From positions 1 to 64,000 of the forward strand of contig JARGOZ010000019.1 of the NCBI GenBank assembly GCA_029213025.1: a stretch of DNA of 64,000 nt. Direction: 5' to 3'. The translations under genes were made by a program, and so were the position numbers. Below the pieces are notes generated by a model that saw nothing but the letters and a program-made list of their open reading frames with translations, had not been told where the DNA came from and ran no database searches. Positions 59,681 through 64,000 of the stretch are shown here, in pieces. Source of the stretch: Verrucomicrobiales bacterium (lineage in GTDB: Bacteria > Verrucomicrobiota > Verrucomicrobiia > Verrucomicrobiales > DEV007). Each line of letters opens with the position of its first letter. The first letter of the stretch is position 1.

Positions 59681-61759
59681 ATGAGTCAATCCGACCCTTC
59701 TTCTACTCCTTCTGCCGATAGCAAAATCCGCGGCGGGCAATTTCGAAAAAAAGGCTTCACGGTTTTCGGCCTTGATTTACAAGACTTTATCCGCTTTTTC
59801 TTCAGCGGGAACGCAAGTCTCGCCATCGTGATTTTGGTCCTGATTTGTGTGTTTCTGGCCCGGGAGGCGCTGCTGTTTTTCCCGGATCATCACCAGGGTT
59901 TGAAAGCATACCGGAAATCCGGACAGGAGTTTGTCGACTTCGTCGGGGATGAAGTAAACGATTTTACGATACTTTACAGTAACGCGAACGTTGCCTACTA
60001 CGCCGAGCTGAATCAAACCTCTCTGGAGCAGGATAACCTCCTGGCTGCCTACCGGGCGGTGCAGAGTTTGGTGAAAAATGAGACCTCACGGGTTCGGGAC
60101 CGGCTCGAAGATCATTTGGATGACCTGGAGGATGTGGTCGATGATCTCGAAGAGGCAGAGGAGGATCTCGCAAAACTTGACCCCGCTGTGGACGGCGAAA
60201 AAATCGCTGAGCTGAAGAAAGAGATCAGCGAACTCAACGCGGAGAAACAACAACTCGAGCCGGTTATCGCGGAATTGCGACCGGAACTGCGCAAGGCATC
60301 GGAGACCATATTGAACAACAGCCTGACCTGGAAGTTTGACGATGCCAGTCTTAAGCTCAGCGAAGAGCAGAGGGAAAAATTTCGCGAAGCGGTTCTTCGC
60401 GATGAGCCCGATGCGCAGGGGGATCATCCTTATGTTGCTGAGTTGAAAAAAATCAGTGCCGGGAAAAAAGCCGCCGCAGCTGAGCAACTCGTTGATTTTA
60501 AGGCGACGGTGACTGCTCTGCGGGATGCCGCAAAGCCGCTCAAATCGCTTCACTCGAAACTGAAACGCGTGGCTTCCGAGGCAAAAAGAGAGTCGGAAAA
60601 GTTTGATACCGCACCGGGCCGTCGGGCTGCATTGCTGGAGGGCGCTGCGAAAACCAGTGATCCGGAGGAAAAGGCGAGAAAGATAAAAATGGCGGAAGCT
60701 GTCATGATTAAGGAGCCGGACTTTGCGACCTTAACGCAACCGCTCTATGCGGCGATTCCCGAACACAAAGCGATAGCCGAAAAAATGCGCACCGAAGTTG
60801 CTGCTTTGGTTAAACAGCTTCCTGAAAAAGCCTCTACCCAGGGGGCTCGCGAGAGGTTGAAGCATGCCCGCAAAGCGGAGCGTACTTTTGACTCCACCGT
60901 TTCCGCCAGTCTGAAAAAGATGGATAAATGGAACCACGATAAACGCTATTCGGTCATTGGTTCCGTGACGGCATTTATCTTCGGGAAAGACTGGGTGACG
61001 AACAGTTCCTGGCACGATTTTTACGGGTTACTTCCGCTGTTTACCGGTTCGCTTATGATCTCGATTATCGCACTGGTGGTCGCCGTTCCGTTTGCCGTTT
61101 CCGCTGCGATCTATGTGAATCAACTCGCTCCGGTGCATGAGCAGAACCTTGTGAAGCCGGCGATCGAATTTATTGAAGCGATTCCATCGGTTGTTCTCGG
61201 ATTTTTCGGGATTTTTGTTCTCGGAACCATGCTCCGGAATGTCAGCCAGGTCGAATGGCTCTCCTGGGTTCCGGGATTCCCGATGTCGGAACGTCTTACG
61301 ATTTTGAACGCCGGATTGCTCCTCGCCTTTATGGCGGTGCCGACGATTTTCACCCTCGCGGAAGATGCTCTTAATAACGTTCCAGGGGCTTTTTCGGAAA
61401 ACTCACTCGCTTTGGGTGCCTCGAAACTGCAAACCGTTCTTCAAGTGGTATTTCCGACCGCTATGTCCGGTATTATCGCAGCGGCCCTGCTCGGCTTCGG
61501 TCGCATTATCGGGGAAACCATGGTGGTGCTGCTTGTCGCAGGTAACAAAATCAAAATTCCCGACTTCAGTGAAGGCCTCGGGGTTATAGCGCAACCGGCC
61601 CACACGATGACCGGGATTATTGCACAGGAACTCGGAGAGGTAGATAACGGATCTCTACACTGGAGAGCCCTTTTTATGGTGGGGATGGTTCTATTCTTCA
61701 TCTCCCTTGCGGTGAACTACGGCGCACAGAAAATCCTGATTCGCTTCCAGAAAGTATAG
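59681..61759 (+). CDS. pstC: Phosphate ABC transporter permease with coiled-coil insert
   Basis: A 692-residue protein. A first TM lies at about 46-64. A long hydrophilic stretch of about residues 80-430 then follows, mostly heptad-like helix rich in Glu, Lys and Leu (DRLEDHLDDLEDVVDDLEEA, for example). The permease part resumes near residue 450 (LPLFTGSLMISIIALVVAV) and has the EAA-type loop ENSLALGASKLQTVLQVVFP. Ordinary PstC has about 300 residues, so roughly 350 are an insert predicted to be periplasmic. PstA and PstB follow. Confidence 0.9.
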   Translation: MSQSDPSSTPSADSKIRGGQFRKKGFTVFGLDLQDFIRFFFSGNASLAIVILVLICVFLAREALLFFPDHHQGLKAYRKSGQEFVDFVGDEVNDFTILYSNANVAYYAELNQTSLEQDNLLAAYRAVQSLVKNETSRVRDRLEDHLDDLEDVVDDLEEAEEDLAKLDPAVDGEKIAELKKEISELNAEKQQLEPVIAELRPELRKASETILNNSLTWKFDDASLKLSEEQREKFREAVLRDEPDAQGDHPYVAELKKISAGKKAAAAEQLVDFKATVTALRDAAKPLKSLHSKLKRVASEAKRESEKFDTAPGRRAALLEGAAKTSDPEEKARKIKMAEAVMIKEPDFATLTQPLYAAIPEHKAIAEKMRTEVAALVKQLPEKASTQGARERLKHARKAERTFDSTVSASLKKMDKWNHDKRYSVIGSVTAFIFGKDWVTNSSWHDFYGLLPLFTGSLMISIIALVVAVPFAVSAAIYVNQLAPVHEQNLVKPAIEFIEAIPSVVLGFFGIFVLGTMLRNVSQVEWLSWVPGFPMSERLTILNAGLLLAFMAVPTIFTLAEDALNNVPGAFSENSLALGASKLQTVLQVVFPTAMSGIIAAALLGFGRIIGETMVVLLVAGNKIKIPDFSEGLGVIAQPAHTMTGIIAQELGEVDNGSLHWRALFMVGMVLFFISLAVNYGAQKILIRFQKV

Positions 61760-61764
61760 AGAAC

Positions 61765-61804
61765 GATTCAACAGGGTACAGTCGCACATTCAACAGGGTA
61801 CAGT
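61765..61804. repeat. Two direct AACAGGGTACAGT-family copies
   Basis: ATTCAACAGGGTACAGT occurs twice (61766-61782 and 61788-61804) with a 22-base period, in the 62-bp gap between pstC and pstA. The operon probably reads through them. Confidence 0.8.
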
Positions 61805-61821
61805 TTAAAGTAGATACTTCG

Positions 61822-63018
61822 ATGAACGAATTTTCTGATAATCAAATTCTCAACAAAGAGAGACCTTTTGCGCCGCAAACTCAAAAGCGTCGCCAAACGG
61901 ATACCGCAGTGAGTTGGGTGTTTCGTCTCGCCACTTACGGGATTCTTGCCTGTGCCGCCTATATATTCGGCGACATCATAGTCAAAGGCGCTCCGGTTGT
62001 TTTCAGGGCGGAAGCTCCATTTATCAATGTCGAATTCTTTACCCGCAGTCCGGAAACGTTAGTGGTTTTCGAAACGCAAGACGGAACTGAGAGGCAGCTG
62101 GCTTTCTCCGATTACTCGCAGTGGAAAAAAGACAATCCGGGTGTGGAAATAGCCAAAGAGCACACTCACTCTTATTCCGGAGGAGGGATTTTGGGTCCAT
62201 TGGTAGGAACTGCGTTACTTACCATTATCTGTATCGTGATTGCTTTGCTAATTGGTCAGGCTACAGCGATCTTCCTGAACGAATACAGTTCAAAAGGCCG
62301 GTTTATCAATGTGATCCGCCTGGCCATTATGAACCTCGCCGGTGTTCCATCGGTGGTTTTCGGTCTTTTTGGTCTGGGTTTGTTCTGTCTCTTCTTCCCG
62401 GTCATTACAACCGCATCGGAACTGCGGGTGGAAGGATGGAGAGCTATTCAGTTGTTCGGTACCGAAAAATATCTCGCCTTTCAGGGGTGGGGGACCTGTA
62501 TGCTGGCCGGGGGTTGTACCCTGGCCGTCATGGTGCTGCCGGTAATCATCACCGCCTGCGAAGAATCGCTGAAAGCCATTCCTATGGGGTTTCGCGAAGC
62601 TTCACTCGCCCTCGGTGCGACCAAATGGCAGACAATCCGGACATCCGTTCTTCCCTACGCATTTCCCGGCATGTTGACGGCATCGGTTCTCGGAATCACC
62701 CGTGTGGCCGGAGAAACGGCTCCGATTATGTTTACCGCAGCTCTGGCGCACAAAGATAAACTGCCCTGGCAGGGGTTGGCAGTGAACCCGGAATCCGGAT
62801 TTTTCGGAAGGATGCTGTCCCAGGTGTTCGGCTTCTTTACCGAATCGGTTCAGGCAATGCCTTACCACATCTACACTGTGGCTGCGAGGATTCCGCAATC
62901 CGAATATACCAGACCCATGCAATACGGATCTGTATTTGTATTTATGGTTTTGGTGATGTGCCTCTCCGCGTTGTCGGTATTTCTTCGTATCCATTACCGG
63001 AAAAAAATGAAGTGGTAA
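61822..63018 (+). CDS. pstA: Phosphate ABC transporter permease PstA
   Basis: A 398-residue permease. It has an N-terminal TM (about 32-55), an extra periplasmic stretch (about 65-118, including [17 protein letters not shown]), then [20 protein letters not shown]. The EAA loop is [19 protein letters not shown]. The usual PstA is near 290 residues, so this one too carries extra loop sequence. It is between pstC and pstB. Confidence 0.9.
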   Translation: MNEFSDNQILNKERPFAPQTQKRRQTDTAVSWVFRLATYGILACAAYIFGDIIVKGAPVVFRAEAPFINVEFFTRSPETLVVFETQDGTERQLAFSDYSQWKKDNPGVEIAKEHTHSYSGGGILGPLVGTALLTIICIVIALLIGQATAIFLNEYSSKGRFINVIRLAIMNLAGVPSVVFGLFGLGLFCLFFPVITTASELRVEGWRAIQLFGTEKYLAFQGWGTCMLAGGCTLAVMVLPVIITACEESLKAIPMGFREASLALGATKWQTIRTSVLPYAFPGMLTASVLGITRVAGETAPIMFTAALAHKDKLPWQGLAVNPESGFFGRMLSQVFGFFTESVQAMPYHIYTVAARIPQSEYTRPMQYGSVFVFMVLVMCLSALSVFLRIHYRKKMKW

Positions 63019-63082
63019 TCGTCACACAAAAAATCGAACTAATATCTCAACAACCGATAGAATCCCGAAACTGAAAATTCGA

Positions 63083-63946
63083 ATGAGCAGCAGTAAAGTT
63101 CTTATGCCAACCGAGGAAAATATAAGCCCTCCTGCACCGGAAAGTAGTGCCGTCACATCGAGCCACGAAAGCTCGCAGGAAGAAACCGAAAAAGTGATCA
63201 AAGTAAATGATCTGAACTTTGCCTATGACGGCAAAAAAGATGTGCTGCGCGATATCTCGTTGGAGATTCAAGGGGGCGAAGTTACCGCCTTCATTGGACC
63301 TTCCGGGTGCGGTAAGTCGACGCTGTTGCGTTGTTTCAACCGGATGAACGACCTCATCCCGACCGCATCGATCACCAAAGGAAGTATCGAAATCCTCGGC
63401 ACCGACATTTACGATCAATATGTAGACGAAATCGAACTGCGTAAGCACGTCGGAATGGTATTCCAGAAATACAATCCGTTCCCGAAAAGTATCTACGAAA
63501 ACGTCGCCTATGGTTTGCGAATTCAGGGTATCAAAGACAAAGCGACACTCGATCAATCGGTAGAGGAAAGTCTGATTGGCGCCGGGCTTTGGGAAGAAGT
63601 TAAAGACCGGCTCGATGCCAGTGGCCTCGGTCTTTCCGGTGGCCAGCAGCAGCGTCTTTGTATTGCCAGAACCATTGCCGTTCAGCCGAAAATCATTCTG
63701 ATGGATGAGCCCTGTTCCGCGCTCGACCCCATATCAACCGCCACAGTGGAGGATCTGATTACCCAGTTGAAATCGAAGTTTACCATCGTCATTGTTACGC
63801 ATAATATGCAGCAGGCGACCCGCGTCTCGGATAAGACCGCGTTTTTCTATCTGGGAGAACTGATCGAATACGATTCAACCACCAGGTTGTTTGGATCTCC
63901 TGCCGTTAAACAGACCGAGGATTATATATCCGGTCGTTTTGGCTAG
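63083..63946 (+). CDS. pstB: Phosphate ABC transporter ATPase
   Basis: A 287-residue ATPase with Walker [10 protein letters not shown] (about 72-80), signature [16 protein letters not shown], Walker [14 protein letters not shown] and the switch His in VIVTHNM. The 35-residue Ser/Glu-rich N-terminal extension ([20 protein letters not shown]) is unusual. M8 is an alternative start. Confidence 0.95.
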   Translation: MSSSKVLMPTEENISPPAPESSAVTSSHESSQEETEKVIKVNDLNFAYDGKKDVLRDISLEIQGGEVTAFIGPSGCGKSTLLRCFNRMNDLIPTASITKGSIEILGTDIYDQYVDEIELRKHVGMVFQKYNPFPKSIYENVAYGLRIQGIKDKATLDQSVEESLIGAGLWEEVKDRLDASGLGLSGGQQQRLCIARTIAVQPKIILMDEPCSALDPISTATVEDLITQLKSKFTIVIVTHNMQQATRVSDKTAFFYLGELIEYDSTTRLFGSPAVKQTEDYISGRFG

Positions 63947-63968
63947 CCCTCTAATTTACTACTACAAT

Positions 63969-64000
63969 ATGAACGAAACTCCGCACATTATCCGTGACTT
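63969..64000 (+). CDS. phoU: Start of phoU (partial, cut by window end)
   Basis: An ATG 22 bp after pstB opens MNETPHIIRD before the window ends. Position directly after pstB is the normal site of phoU, the regulator of Pst and the PhoR kinase, but ten residues are too few to prove it. Confidence 0.5.
   Translation, partial: MNETPHIIRD

Noticed and set aside
1-64000. tRNA, rRNA and CRISPR arrays
   Set aside because: No cloverleaf, rRNA core or regularly spaced repeat array was recognised in any gap; short gaps could hide an sRNA.

Overview
The window reads as chromosomal DNA of a member of the Verrucomicrobiota, or a close relative in the Planctomycetes-Verrucomicrobia group. The evidence is a DUF1592/DUF1552 (planctomycete cytochrome) gene pair, three formylglycine sulfatases with signal peptides, a ceramidase-like secreted hydrolase, a squalene-cyclase-family protein and many small secreted or lipoprotein genes. 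No rRNA, tRNA, CRISPR array, phage or insertion sequence was recognised. Most starts lack a Shine-Dalgarno sequence, so many starts were chosen from signal peptides and family N-termini. Lineage and functions are inferred by reading protein motifs; no database search was possible.

Layout. 0-9 kb: a terpenoid cyclase, an esterase/SMP-30 fusion, a membrane-anchored protein interrupted by an in-frame TAG, and a lipid-linked-sugar group (GT2 transferase, PAP2 phosphatase, GT-C transferase) with two small lipoproteins. 9.5-21 kb: an arsenosugar operon (arsM-arsS-arsC), a stacked operon of two ECF sigma factors with two anti-sigma-like proteins, then thioredoxin, DUF547, PiT phosphate permease, secreted proteins, a lipase and a TVP38 membrane protein. 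Four transcription units here share the upstream signature GTTAA-N17/18-CGRCTCA, which looks like an alternative-sigma promoter and links arsenosugar, DUF547, lipoprotein and TVP38 genes. 21-28 kb: one operon-like run of glutamate dehydrogenase, acetolactate synthase, aldehyde dehydrogenase, a malic-enzyme remnant with its middle deleted, and a DEP-domain/FAD disulfide-reductase fusion.

28.5-46 kb: secreted catabolism, including DUF1592/DUF1552, three-domain hydrolases, sulfatases, two beta-helix proteins, a MarC membrane protein with a coupled leader ORF, a metallophosphoesterase, a ceramidase-like enzyme and a Tat-linked GMC dehydrogenase. 46-54 kb: the alpha-2-macroglobulin/PBP1C pair. 54-58.5 kb: a dehydrogenase, an M15 peptidase with an EF-hand-like insert, a methyltransferase and a third sulfatase. 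58.7-64 kb: the high-affinity phosphate operon pstSCAB with the start of phoU; PstC carries a very large coiled-coil insert.

Repeats are a second theme. Three unrelated palindromic families lie in intergenic DNA: ACGCCCAAAGGGCGT (five copies at 18.8-21.2 kb, one overlapping the 5' end of a lipase ORF), AACAGGGTACAGT (six loci, always paired, one translated inside pbpC) and two long single palindromes of other sequence. Together with the deleted malic enzyme they suggest active small-repeat movement and ongoing gene decay.
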